64,000 nt of DNA. Source: Frigoribacterium sp. JB110 (GTDB taxonomy: Bacteria; Actinomycetota; Actinomycetes; Actinomycetales; Microbacteriaceae). A program made the position numbers and the translations under genes. The notes beneath the pieces were generated by a model. The model ran no database searches. It was not told the origin of the DNA and saw only the letters and a program-made list of their open reading frames with translations. Within the stretch, counting starts at the first letter, position 1. Every line of letters starts with the position of its first letter. The stretch spans positions 248,001 to 312,000 of the forward strand of contig NZ_FUIA01000025.1 in the NCBI RefSeq assembly GCF_900163665.1. The letters run 5' to 3'. Positions 9,482 through 17,267 of the stretch are shown piece after piece.

Positions 9482-9527
9482 TGTGTTTACGTACCGGAAC
9501 TCGGTGGAGTTCCGGTTTAACGTGTAG
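9482..9527 (+). repeat. R2: array repeat
   Basis: CCGGAACTC, GGTG, then GAGTTCCGG form a perfect 9-bp hairpin, followed by TTTAACGTGTAG. It encodes NSVEFRFNV and a stop in frame. Closes cassette A. From 9528 to 9718 I recognise nothing. Confidence 0.92.
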
Positions 9528-9718
9528 TCGCGTTCTGATTTGCGCTGTCGAGCCGGCCGGCGTGTCTACCTGCTAGACCTAGTCGCCTGCGATCCACCAG
9601 GATATGGGGTGGCTGCGGAATCGGTCGGTGTACGTGGGGTGGTGTCCGCGACAGTCGGTTATGGTCGCGGCGCGGTAGTGTCGAGATGCACCGAGGTATA
9701 TCGAGGGAGACCAAAGGG

Positions 9719-10156
9719 ATGAGTGAGCCACAACCAATTTCCCCCGAACCTGGGCGGTGGAAGCGCCCCGCCTACCTCCTCGTTGTTTTGGCCGCGCTCG
9801 CGCTGGTGATGTTCGTCTGGTTCCACACCCCCGAGGTAGAGGTGGCGTCGGACAACGGAGAGGATGGGTACATCACGCTCCGATGCGCCAACGCCGGTCC
9901 ATCGAGGTGGGAGCCACCCACCGTGCGCCCGGGCCAGGAACTCTCTGGTGACGCGACGAGTCAGGCATTCGATCTGCTGATCCTGAAGAACGACATCGAG
10001 TCGCTTCATGTTGGCCTCGCGTGCGGACAGGCCCGTGATACGCACACAAACACCTTGATCGTGACGACTTTCGTCGCGGGAACGATCATCTTCCTCGGAT
10101 ATGCCGCGCTCTGGATGCGCCGCGCCCGCCCCGAGGCGTCGGAGCATCCCGCGTAG
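9719..10156 (+). CDS. Two-pass membrane protein, unknown function
   Basis: Cassette B. A 145-residue protein with a hydrophobic segment near residues 18-36 (AYLLVVLAALALVMFVWF), an extracytoplasmic region of about 75 residues with two cysteines (RCANAG, LACGQA), and a second membrane segment near 113-133 followed by positively charged residues. I do not recognise the family. The start is the ATG after GGGAGACCAAAGGG. Its 3' end is convergent with a truncated cysteine synthase. Confidence 0.6.
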   Translation: MSEPQPISPEPGRWKRPAYLLVVLAALALVMFVWFHTPEVEVASDNGEDGYITLRCANAGPSRWEPPTVRPGQELSGDATSQAFDLLILKNDIESLHVGLACGQARDTHTNTLIVTTFVAGTIIFLGYAALWMRRARPEASEHPA

Positions 10157-10216
10157 CCATGCCTCATGGTCTCGCTCATCGGTCTTGCGAGGAGCAGCGA
10201 GCCAGCCCACCTGGTC

Positions 10217-10516
10217 GAACGTGTCAGAGCTGATGATGGTGCACGGGTATCCCTTGACGGCACAGACGTAGGCAAGCGAGGAGCCGGTGCTGCCACCGGA
10301 GTACTCCACGACGCACTGACCGGGTTCGAGGTCACCGCGATGTTCCGCCTCTTCGATGATCGCCAGCGCCATTCGGTCCTTGTAGCTCCCCGTGGGATTT
10401 CCCGTTTCGAGCTTCACGATCACCTGCGCGGCACCGTCCGGGACGATGCGCTGCAAGCGCACCAGGGGAGTGTCTCCGATGGTGGCGAGCGAAGAATCGA
10501 CTATGCCGTTGTTCAT
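10217..10516 (-). pseudogene. Truncated cysteine synthase (PLP-dependent)
   Basis: Cassette B. The first 100 codons of a cysteine synthase/cystathionine beta-synthase type enzyme are present: TIGDTPLVRL, KLETGNPTGSYKDRMA with the PLP lysine, and the phosphate loop EYSGGSTG. Similarity stops abruptly after IISSDTF and the frame continues into unrelated sequence without the catalytic C-terminal half. The ATG overlaps the stop of the upstream reductase gene (ATGA), so it was once the coupled second gene of that operon. The break may mark a deletion inside the cassette. Confidence 0.8.
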
Positions 10517-11442
10517 GACGAGGCTCCGGTCGCCCCGATGAGGGCCTGATGGTGGGTGCGCAACTGAAGCAGCGCTGCATTCAGCAGCGGTGCAGGGGCT
10601 TCGAGAGCTGCTGCGCGTGCGGCGAGGTCGCCGATGATGTGCTCGACTTCGACGGGGTCGCCGTGCTGGAGATCGCGGTAGAGCGAGGATGTGAACGCGG
10701 ACCCTGGCTCGGTGAGCAGCCCCAGGGACTGCGCGTGCCCAGCCTCGCTCACCCGGTGGCCGACAACTTCCGCGATCTGCTCGCACTCGGCGATTGCCTG
10801 GAGGATCTGCGCTTCGCCTCCGGCAGCGAGGATGTCGCCGATGGTGCCGCGGAACAAGCAGGTGATGACACCGGCGGCGGCGATGAAAGCCCACTTCTCC
10901 CACAGCTGTGAGGCGACGTCGTCCACGATGTCCAGAGTGATGCCGTCGACGTCGAGCGTCCGGCGGATCTCGTTGGGCACGTCCTTGCCGTGCAGCCCGC
11001 CGACGGTCAGGCTGCACAGCGGGGTCATCTGCACGACGGTCGCGTCCTCGTCCAGGGTTGCCACGATTTTCACGATGCCCCCGAGGACCTGCCCAGGGAA
11101 GGCGCGCTCCAGTAGTTCGATGTGGGCCATGCCGTTGAGCAGCGGCACGATGCGGGAATCCGGCCCGACCGCGGGTGTGAATGTCGGGATGATCGATTCC
11201 AGTGCCGGTGCCTTGACTGCGACGATCACGAGGTCGAACGGATCTGAGTCGTCCAGCGAAGTGACGGCGCGCGCCGTGTACACGACGTCCACATCGGGTG
11301 CGCGGAAGTGCAGGCCGTCGGCCGCGAGCTGCGCGGCGCGGCGCTCTCGGACAAGGAACGTCACGTCCTGCCCGGCGGAGATGAGTCGCGCCCCGAGGGC
11401 TCCGCCGGTGGCTCCTGCTCCGATGATGAGGGTTCGTGTCAT
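10513..11442 (-). CDS. Ketopantoate reductase family protein (ApbA/PanE)
   Basis: Cassette B. The 309-residue protein has the N-terminal Rossmann motif GAGATGGALGARL (8-20), the NGM(A) segment after VPLLN and the C-terminal helical ApbA domain (KWAFIAAAGVITCL). Family members reduce 2-dehydropantoate or related 2-oxo acids with NADPH. Position in an accessory cassette beside an exporter and a cysteine synthase remnant argues for a secondary role rather than the housekeeping panE. AAGGAAG precedes the ATG. The gene order lysE, panE-like, cysteine-synthase-like on one strand suggests an amino-acid-related operon. Confidence 0.85.
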   Translation of the reverse strand: MTRTLIIGAGATGGALGARLISAGQDVTFLVRERRAAQLAADGLHFRAPDVDVVYTARAVTSLDDSDPFDLVIVAVKAPALESIIPTFTPAVGPDSRIVPLLNGMAHIELLERAFPGQVLGGIVKIVATLDEDATVVQMTPLCSLTVGGLHGKDVPNEIRRTLDVDGITLDIVDDVASQLWEKWAFIAAAGVITCLFRGTIGDILAAGGEAQILQAIAECEQIAEVVGHRVSEAGHAQSLGLLTEPGSAFTSSLYRDLQHGDPVEVEHIIGDLAARAAALEAPAPLLNAALLQLRTHHQALIGATGASS

Positions 11443-11507
11443 ATGTCGAGCTTCCTTTGATGAGTTTCCGGTCCGGAGCCAGGCGATGAAGGTGTTCCTT
11501 ATCGCAC

Positions 11508-12146
11508 TTACGTGTCGGGACTGATGAGGCCGTAGACGGTACTGGCCAGCAGCCCAACCCCGATGATCAGCAGCGCGACGCCGCCCAGGAGGGTGACGAT
11601 CCGGTCCGCGGCCGGGGACCTGTGGAAGCCGAACAGGCGGATCAGCGCGATCGTCACAGCCCACCACGACCCTGCGCCGAGCACGACCGCTGCGCACAGT
11701 GCGACGGTCCGCATCTCCGCTCCGTCGCCATGTCCGATGAACTGGGGCAGGATCGCCGCGAAGAAGAGCAGCGCCTTCGGGTTGGTCGCATTCGTGACGA
11801 ATCCGCGCGCGTAACCGCCCCGTGATTGGTGCTCGAAGTCCTTTGCGGCCTCAGGCTCGGTGCTGCGGGTGGAACGAAGCATGCTCGCGCCCATCCACAG
11901 CAGCACTCCCGCCCCGAGCAGCTGCACGATGGTCAGCGCCCCAGGCGCAGACACCAGCAGGGCTGTCGCACCGGCGGCGGCGAGTAGCGCGTGCAGCATC
12001 AGTCCGGCGACGATCCCCACTGCAGTGGATGCGCCTTCCCGGACGCCGCGGGTCGCCGAGTGCACGACGAGCACGAGGTCTGGGCCGGGCACTGCGAGCG
12101 CTACCAGCAGAGCGAGGGCGAACGCCGCCCATGATTCTGCTCCCAC
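11508..12146 (-). CDS. LysE/RhtB family amino acid exporter
   Basis: Cassette B. The 212-residue membrane protein has six predicted hydrophobic segments and the family signature VPGPDLVLVVHSATRG near residue 19, plus the NPKALLFF motif. RhtB-type proteins export amino acids such as threonine, homoserine or cysteine derivatives. It is divergent from an Lrp/AsnC regulator with a 66-bp gap, the classic arrangement for Lrp-controlled exporters, and is followed on the same strand by the PanE-like gene. Confidence 0.92.
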   Translation of the reverse strand: MGAESWAAFALALLVALAVPGPDLVLVVHSATRGVREGASTAVGIVAGLMLHALLAAAGATALLVSAPGALTIVQLLGAGVLLWMGASMLRSTRSTEPEAAKDFEHQSRGGYARGFVTNATNPKALLFFAAILPQFIGHGDGAEMRTVALCAAVVLGAGSWWAVTIALIRLFGFHRSPAADRIVTLLGGVALLIIGVGLLASTVYGLISPDT

Positions 12147-12212
12147 TTCTGCCTCCGATCCGTAGACTCTCTCGGAAGCCAGGCTATGGACAGGATTCGT
12201 TACTCTGTATCC

Positions 12213-12740
12213 ATGCGTGAATCTCAGGTGAGATCTGCTCGACTACCCGAATTGGATTCGGTGGACTGGGCGATCCTCGAACTGTTACAAGTGGATGCGA
12301 CTTTGCCCAACAAGGACATCGCCGCCAAGGTTGGTGTGGCTCCAAGCACGTGCCTGGAGCGGATCCGGCGGATGCGCCGCAACGGGACCATCGTCGCCAC
12401 GCGCGCGCACGTGCTCCCAAGCCTGCTCGGCAGGGGAGAGCAGGCGTTCCTCGGCATTCAGATCCGACCGCATGCCCGCGACACGGCCAACGACTTCGTG
12501 CAGAAGGCCCTCGCGCTGCCTGAGACCCTCGCGTTGTACAACGTCAGCGGCAGCGAGGACTACCTCGTCCATGTCGCCGTGGCGAACAGCACCGAGCTGC
12601 AGACGTTGATCATCGACAAGCTCCTCGCTCTGCCCCAGGTTGCGCACTGCCGGACCCAGCTCATCTTCGGTGAACCCTGGGTCGCTCCACTGCGCCGACG
12701 CTCGGCACGTGGTGCGAACAGTCGAGATGCCATCGCGTAG
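12213..12740 (+). CDS. Lrp/AsnC family regulator
   Basis: Cassette B. A 175-residue protein with an AsnC-type helix-turn-helix (LDSVDWAILELLQVDATLPNKDIA, then GVAPSTCLERIRRM) and the C-terminal RAM/ligand domain (SGSEDYLVHVAV). It probably senses an amino acid and controls the divergent lysE-type exporter. I place the start at the ATG of MRESQVR; an ATG 27 nt upstream is possible. R3 begins 3 bp after its stop, so the cassette is packed right up to the repeat. Confidence 0.92.
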   Translation: MRESQVRSARLPELDSVDWAILELLQVDATLPNKDIAAKVGVAPSTCLERIRRMRRNGTIVATRAHVLPSLLGRGEQAFLGIQIRPHARDTANDFVQKALALPETLALYNVSGSEDYLVHVAVANSTELQTLIIDKLLALPQVAHCRTQLIFGEPWVAPLRRRSARGANSRDAIA

Positions 12741-12743
12741 CCA

Positions 12744-12791
12744 GAGGTTGGTATCCGCGGCGACGTGGTTGAGTTTAGATTCAACGTCTGA
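12744..12791 (+). repeat. R3: array repeat, ychF-like subtype
   Basis: GAGGTTGGTATCCGCGGCGA continues into CGTGGTTGAGTTTAGATTCA and ends ACGTCTGA. It encodes [10 protein letters not shown] plus stop, the exact YchF C-terminus, using different codons from R1. The left half-palindrome GGAAC is replaced by GGCGAC. No gene is recognised in the following 265 bp. Confidence 0.88.
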
Positions 12792-13056
12792 CTCAGCCCA
12801 GGCCGTCGCGTGTTCGCGTGAGGGTATGCTCACCCGAGCCGGCACCGATCCTAGGGATGGCGACGTCCGTGGGTGCTCAACATTTGGTCGCACCGAAGCC
12901 GATGACGACCGGGCTGCGACGTGGCCCGTGCACGCATGTCGCGCCGATCAGACGCAGAGCATAGAGCGCCGAGCCAACTGGGCGGAGGCAAGTCGGTTCG
13001 TCGGATCTGTTGGTGGATGCCGCTGAAGGACGCTCTTGATATGAGATCGTTGAAAG

Positions 13057-13461
13057 ATGCTGTCGAGAGGCGCGCTGAGCGACACGTTCATTCTGGGGCG
13101 TCCCGCATCGCGCGCCGTCATCGAGCGTGAAGAGAACGAGTACGGCGGCCCGCTGCCTCGGGAGTACGTGGAGCTGCTTCAGGTTTCGAATGGGATGCAC
13201 ACCAGCGGTAACGTGAGCATCCTCGGCGCTGAGGGGGTCGTGCAGCGAAACAACGAATACGAGGTACAGGTGTACTTGCCCGGCTACTTCATGATCGGCG
13301 ACGACAGCGGCGGGCACGCGATCCTGTTGAACCTCGGTGACCGCCGCATCTATGAGGTGGACATGGGTGCCATGGACGAGGAGAGCATGAAGCTCAGCGC
13401 GCGTTCCCTCGATGAGCTTCTCACGCTTGGCACCTGCCTGACTGAGCGTCGCGGCGGGTGA
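13057..13461 (+). CDS. SMI1/KNR4 (SUKH) family protein, probable immunity protein
   Basis: Cassette C. The 134-residue protein has the SUKH core: EREENEYGGPLPREYVELLQVSNG, then GAEGVV and YFMIGDDSGGHAILLNL. In bacteria this superfamily is common as immunity proteins to polymorphic and contact-dependent toxins. A close paralogue lies in cassette D (16715-17124), which lets the start be compared; both align from the codon used here. No toxin gene is nearby, so it would be an orphan immunity gene or a general stress protein. Confidence 0.82.
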   Translation: MLSRGALSDTFILGRPASRAVIEREENEYGGPLPREYVELLQVSNGMHTSGNVSILGAEGVVQRNNEYEVQVYLPGYFMIGDDSGGHAILLNLGDRRIYEVDMGAMDEESMKLSARSLDELLTLGTCLTERRGG

Positions 13462-13524
13462 GATGCATTTCGGAGCCGGAGCTTAGGCGGGTTCAGGCTC
13501 TTATGTCTCGCGTTGTGTACACCT

Positions 13525-13983
13525 TCAGTCGGCGTTCAATGCCGGACGGAGGAAGGCGTCGTCGTACTTCTGTCGCGCGCGTGCGGTGCGCAGTTCGCGC
13601 AGTTTCCGCTGCCGCTCGGTCTGATCCGGCAGGTCGATCGCCATGTACCCGGTGTCGTACTCGTTCGCCCCATCTGGATAGTCACCGCGCCGCAGGCGGG
13701 TTGTCAGAATGGTGGCGTAAGCGACGATGTGCTCGAACTTCTTCGGTTCATACGCAGCCTCTGCGGAGTATTGCTCTCGGAGCGCGTTCTCTTCGTCGCT
13801 GAGGTGAATGCGCGCCGCGTCGTCGAGTTCCCAGAACAGACGCAGCGCGAGTGCGCGGTCGCAGTGGGCATGCTGCGCGACCGCGAGGGGGACAGCGAAG
13901 CCGTCATCCCAGTTGTGCTCGCTCATGAGGTTCCAGAGGGCGACTTCATCCGCGTCAGGAAGTACAGTGCCGGGCGTACCCAT
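13525..13983 (-). CDS. DUF4274-like protein, possible immunity protein
   Basis: Cassette C. The 152-residue protein contains EHNWDDGFAVPLAVAQHAHCDRALALRLFW, a pattern I associate with DUF4274, followed by a charged helical C-terminus (RQRKLRELRTARARQKYDD). The domain often lies in polymorphic-toxin immunity clusters. The start at MGTPGTVL has no clear ribosome binding site; an in-frame ATG further upstream would add 18 residues. Assignment is by motif memory only. Confidence 0.6.
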   Translation of the reverse strand: MGTPGTVLPDADEVALWNLMSEHNWDDGFAVPLAVAQHAHCDRALALRLFWELDDAARIHLSDEENALREQYSAEAAYEPKKFEHIVAYATILTTRLRRGDYPDGANEYDTGYMAIDLPDQTERQRKLRELRTARARQKYDDAFLRPALNAD

Positions 13984-14039
13984 GAATGTCAGCGTAGCTG
14001 CGGGAGGCCAAAGCGGTGGGTGTGTGTCAGCCCCCAACG

Positions 14040-14346
14040 TCAGCCACGCCAGAGCACAGTCTCGGTCTCGGTCGCAGCCGCTTCGGCGACCAGCACAGGG
14101 AGATCATCGACCAGCAGCTCGCAGTGCAGGTGAAGTCCATCAAGCACCGTTTCCCAGCTCGGGATTCCCTCGGCGCTCTCGAGGAAGTCGCCTGTACGAG
14201 GTCCAGGACGAGCCTCCAGTGGGCCCGTGCGGTCCTCCCTCATGGATCACATCCGGCTCACGGAGACGCGTCATCGCAGTGATCTCTGACCGGGGAGTGA
14301 TCACGCCAAACGCCCCGACGCCATCGGTTGTGATGCTGTAGTCCAT
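14040..14346 (-). pseudogene. Frameshifted hypothetical gene
   Basis: Cassette C. Two overlapping frames on this strand look like one broken gene: MDYSITTDGVGAFGVITPRSEI... from 14346, and ...GDFLESAEGIPSWETVLDGLHLHCELLVDDLPVLVAEAA in the next frame to a stop at 14040. The switch lies near 14200-14240. Composition of both halves is protein-like, but I recognise no family, so a chance reading cannot be excluded. Confidence 0.35.
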
Positions 14347-14382
14347 CTGCTGCGCCGCTGTCGTATATCGACTAGCTCTGCC

Positions 14383-14586
14383 TTGATGGAGTGCCCTCGG
14401 AAGGCAGTGAGCCCGCCGAAGTCATATGCAACGACGCGAGATCGCGACCTCGACAGCGCGATCCGCGACTACCTCGAAGACGTCGGCGGCGGACTGGCGA
14501 GGTGTGAACACCTACTCTGCGGGGAAGACCGGCTGTTCTTCGAACCGGAGGCGCGCACGGCCGCGCTCACCTTCGACTGGAGATGA
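14383..14586 (+). CDS. Short hypothetical or remnant sharing a motif with cassette I
   Basis: Cassette C. The 67-residue frame contains AIRDYLEDVGGGLARCEHLL. A related stretch, IRNYLEAVGGRVALQYVM, ends a fragment at 24830-24984 in cassette I, and the DNA is also similar (ATCCGC, CTACCTCGA, GTCGGCGGC). The pattern resembles the tail of some XRE-type regulators. It is probably a remnant of a gene that was present in more than one cassette. Confidence 0.3.
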   Translation: MMECPRKAVSPPKSYATTRDRDLDSAIRDYLEDVGGGLARCEHLLCGEDRLFFEPEARTAALTFDWR

Positions 14587-14631
14587 TCGCACGGCCCCTG
14601 CGGAAACCTGGCAGGACGGCGATCACCGGAC

Positions 14632-15144
14632 TCAGGGCCCTTCGGCTGCTTCGCGCAGCCAGGCTTCGAGTAAAGGTCCGGGTGGATTCAGCCGACGGGC
14701 AAACCCTGAATCGCTCTCGTCGGGTGGCATCGTCGCCACGAGCAACAGAATTGCCTCTCGCTGAGTACCGGTTCCGAACAATCCTTCGCGATCGAGTCGA
14801 CGTAACGATTCCTCCATTGAGGCCAACCGCAGATCCCACTCAGCGTCTATATCAGCTGCCTCGAATAAGTCGCCGCGAGCGGAGAACGCAGATTCTGTCT
14901 GCGCCAACCAATCGTCTCCGACGATCGCGTACGGACTGTCGGCGAGGTTCCATCGGTCCGGCCCGTCGACAGTGACAGTGAGGTATGGGCGCATTCCTTC
15001 CCCTGACGTCACCAGGGCATACACGCAGAACGTTTCCCCATAATCATCACGCTCGGCGTGGAACCGCGTCACCGCGTGCCTGGTCGCATCGCTCACAACT
15101 TTCACCAGTGCGGGGGCGCCCTGAGCCTTGTCGCTAGAGCTCAT
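14632..15144 (-). CDS. DUF4303 family protein, probable immunity protein
   Basis: Cassette C. The 170-residue protein matches the layout of DUF4303: an N-terminal helical part with FCVYALVTSGEGMRPYLTV, then DSPYAIVGDDWLAQTESAF and a helical C-terminus with LLLVATMPPDES. DUF4303 members occur widely in toxin-immunity loci. Its first codons overlap the last codons of the gene upstream by 11 bp, so the two form an operon. The assignment is from remembered motif layout. Confidence 0.65.
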   Translation of the reverse strand: MSSSDKAQGAPALVKVVSDATRHAVTRFHAERDDYGETFCVYALVTSGEGMRPYLTVTVDGPDRWNLADSPYAIVGDDWLAQTESAFSARGDLFEAADIDAEWDLRLASMEESLRRLDREGLFGTGTQREAILLLVATMPPDESDSGFARRLNPPGPLLEAWLREAAEGP

Positions 15145-15541
15145 GATTGACCCATTTCTCGTCGAAGGAGTCGTACTGTTCCTTCCGGTCTACCTTCCAC
15201 TCACTGCCGTGGAGCCGCATTGTGGAGCGAAAACGACTCGCAAGGATGTGGTGCTGCAGTGTTTCGATGACGACCGCGTTCTTCGCCCGAGTGCCCGCGA
15301 CGAACTCTTCATCGACGCGGTACTCGGGCGGGTGCCCACAGTGGAGTGCGACCTGACGGCCGGTCTCGCGTTTCTTATGCGTGCAATAGGTCTCGAAGAT
15401 CACATCGAGGTCGCGCTTCATGTCGGTGCTCACGGTACCCCTGCCCTTCTCTGCGATCGCCTGCCAGTACGTGACTTCCCAGTGATGCATACTTCCGATG
15501 AAGTGACGCAACACCGCGTACGCCTCGTCCACTTCGCCCAT
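15134..15541 (-). CDS. NTF2-fold immunity-like protein
   Basis: Cassette C. The 135-residue protein begins MGEVDEAYAVLRHFIGSMHHWEV and ends with a strand-rich segment (VIETLQHHILASRFRS, then GSEWKVDRKEQYDSFDEKW) that resembles the NTF2-fold immunity proteins. The ATG follows AAGGAGAAGTGCC. It is the first gene of a two-gene operon with the DUF4303 gene. Conserved catalytic residues are not expected in this family; the call is tentative. Confidence 0.6.
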   Translation of the reverse strand: MGEVDEAYAVLRHFIGSMHHWEVTYWQAIAEKGRGTVSTDMKRDLDVIFETYCTHKKRETGRQVALHCGHPPEYRVDEEFVAGTRAKNAVVIETLQHHILASRFRSTMRLHGSEWKVDRKEQYDSFDEKWVNHEL

Positions 15542-15689
15542 GGCACTTCTCCTTCGACGCCGACCCAATGATGGTATCTCCCGCCACCACAGCGGCTCCC
15601 ATCGTGTCGTTCTGCGGACGGGCCGACGTGCATGGTCGTCGTTCTTGCTCGTTGATCCGCTCTCTCGCGACCAGAATTGCATCGCGGGT

Positions 15690-15800
15690 CAGCCCGGTCC
15701 GTTCTTCGGCGCAGGGGAGCCGCCCTCAACTCGCACGGCGAAGACTTCGCCGTGCTCGATCACCTCGGCGAAGAACGCCGACGACTGCGCAGCGCTTGGC
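15690..15800 (-). pseudogene. Remnant resembling DUF2750
   Basis: In the 397-bp stretch between the two neighbouring genes the only recognisable item is a minus-strand reading SAAQSSAFFAEVIEHGEV then FAVRVEGGSPAPKNG, which resembles the N-terminus of DUF2750 proteins (FF.EV...G.V.AVRDEGGFPAPK). It has no convincing continuation. A near-perfect palindrome (GCACGGCGAAG at 15733-15743 and its complement at 15745-15755) lies inside it. The rest of 15542-15938 shows nothing. Confidence 0.35.
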
Positions 15801-15938
15801 GGTGTACTGCGCTCGATGTGTTTCGCCGACCGTCGCTGAGCGGCGAAGCGGGCCACTTGGAGCATCCTGATTCGGATGTTTCCGAAGTGACGAGTTGTGG
15901 TGAACTTCCGGAACGAACAAACGTCAGGGAGAGGCGAA

Positions 15939-16457
15939 ATGAGTGATGCCATCGGCGGATCAAGTCAGGAAACACCACCGGAGGTGGTTCACTTTCATGA
16001 GGTAGTCCCCGTGTTTCGCATGCTGGAGTTCAGCATGTTTCCCGAAGAGCGACTCGGCGCGGAGGAATGGCAGCGCCGCCAGGAGGAGCTGCTGTCGGCT
16101 GACCCTGCCTCGCTCTCGATTCGTGTGTTGATCGATCTTCCCGATGGCGACATGCTGTCCTTCGATCTGAATGATCGCAAAAGTGGCTTCCCTCTCGCGG
16201 TCTCGCAGATCGGCTTCCCCGAAGACGCGGCACCACTGGGCCTCACTATGTCAGAGTACTTGGACCTTGCGACCGAGCTGTCGCCGCTGGAGGCGCAGAT
16301 GTTTGCAGGTGTCTACCCGTACGACGCGATCGTATCCGCCTTCGAACGTAGGGGCCTTCACGGAAACGCGTACTGGTCGGAGTGCTTGAGTCTGCTTGCG
16401 GAGTCGCGCGGTAGTACGGAAGAGCGCATGCGTTACGTGCGTGAAAGCACTCAGTGA
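15939..16457 (+). CDS. Hypothetical protein of the immunity-rich cassette
   Basis: Cassette C. The 172-residue acidic protein begins MSDAIGGSSQETPPEVVHF after AGGGAGAGGCGAA. It contains VPVFRMLEFSMFPEERLGAEEWQRR and VLIDLPDGDMLSFDLNDR and has no signal peptide or membrane segment. I do not recognise a family. Its size, acidity and position among SUKH, DUF4274, DUF4303 and NTF2-like genes make another immunity protein plausible, but that rests on context only. Confidence 0.6.
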   Translation: MSDAIGGSSQETPPEVVHFHEVVPVFRMLEFSMFPEERLGAEEWQRRQEELLSADPASLSIRVLIDLPDGDMLSFDLNDRKSGFPLAVSQIGFPEDAAPLGLTMSEYLDLATELSPLEAQMFAGVYPYDAIVSAFERRGLHGNAYWSECLSLLAESRGSTEERMRYVRESTQ

Positions 16458-16603
16458 AGAGCGACATGCAAGGTGAGAGTCGGGTGCGCCAGAGCAAGGT
16501 GTTGCCAGCGCGAGCCGGTACTGGTGTGACCCGCCGCGAGGATACCACCCTGCAACTGTTCGTCGCGGCTGTCATCGCGTAGTGGTCGTCTACCGAGGCC
16601 GAA

Positions 16604-16650
16604 AGGTTGGTATCTGCGGCGACGTGGTGGAGTTCCGGTTCAACGTCTGG
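16604..16650 (+). repeat. R4: array repeat, ychF-like subtype
   Basis: AGGTTGGTATCTGCGGCGAC precedes GTGGTGGAGTTCCGGTTCAA and CGTCTGG. It encodes [11 protein letters not shown]. Like R3 it keeps GGCGAC rather than the half-palindrome. CATCGCGTAG also precedes both R3 and R4, 10-20 bp further left. Closes cassette C. Confidence 0.92.
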
Positions 16651-16714
16651 CCCCGATCGGTGCGGTTCGACCCCTGCCTGCTCGCGAGCACGACGTGTGT
16701 GGAATCATTGGCTG

Positions 16715-17124
16715 ACGCTGTCGAGATGCGTGCTGAGCGAGAAGCTCACGCTGCATCGTCTTGCCTCGCGCTCCGTCATCGAGCGAGAAGAGAACGAGTA
16801 CGGCGGATCGCTGCCCCGGGAATACGTTGAGCTGCTTCAGATTTCGGACGGGATGCACAACAACGGAAACCTGAGCATCCTCGGTGCTGAGGGCGTCGTC
16901 GAGCGCAACGCCGACTACGAGGTGCAGGCCTACTTGCCCGGTTATTTCATGATCGGCGACGGCGACGGCGGCTGCGGGAACGCGATCCTGCTGAATCTCC
17001 ATGACCGGCGCATCTACGAGGTGGGCATGGGGATCATGGATGAGGAGAGCATGGCGCTCAGGCCGGATCCCTCGACGAGTTCCTCGCATGGGGCACCTGT
17101 TTGGGCGAGCGAGGCTACGGGTGA
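16715..17124 (+). pseudogene. SMI1/KNR4 paralogue, start lost and C-terminus frameshifted
   Basis: Cassette D. The sequence is a clear paralogue of the SMI1 gene at 13057: VIEREENEYGGSLPREYVELLQISDGMH, GAEGVV, YFMIGDGDGG. The codon matching the other copy's ATG is ACG (16715-16717); a GTG at 16730 could replace it. After MDEESMAL one base appears to be missing near 17068-17075: the next frame restores SLDEFLAWGTCLGERGYG and a stop at 17122. Translation in the first frame runs on to 17155 with an unrelated tail. The copy is therefore probably inactive. Confidence 0.7.
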
Positions 17125-17267
17125 GGTCCGCACATGCCAACGATGGTCACGGTAGTGCCCGGTGGAGGTGCGCGGATTCGTGCCCGGTGACGATGAGGAG
17201 ATTGCTGATGCAGGGCGATTCGTCGTCGGGGCGTTTTGTCGAATGCCCCGACGACGAATATGCGGCG

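Noticed and set aside
13475..13505. GCCGGAGCTTAGGCGGGTTC after the first SMI1 gene resembles a degraded repeat
   Set aside because: Alignment needs gaps and several mismatches; no VEFRFNV reading remains.
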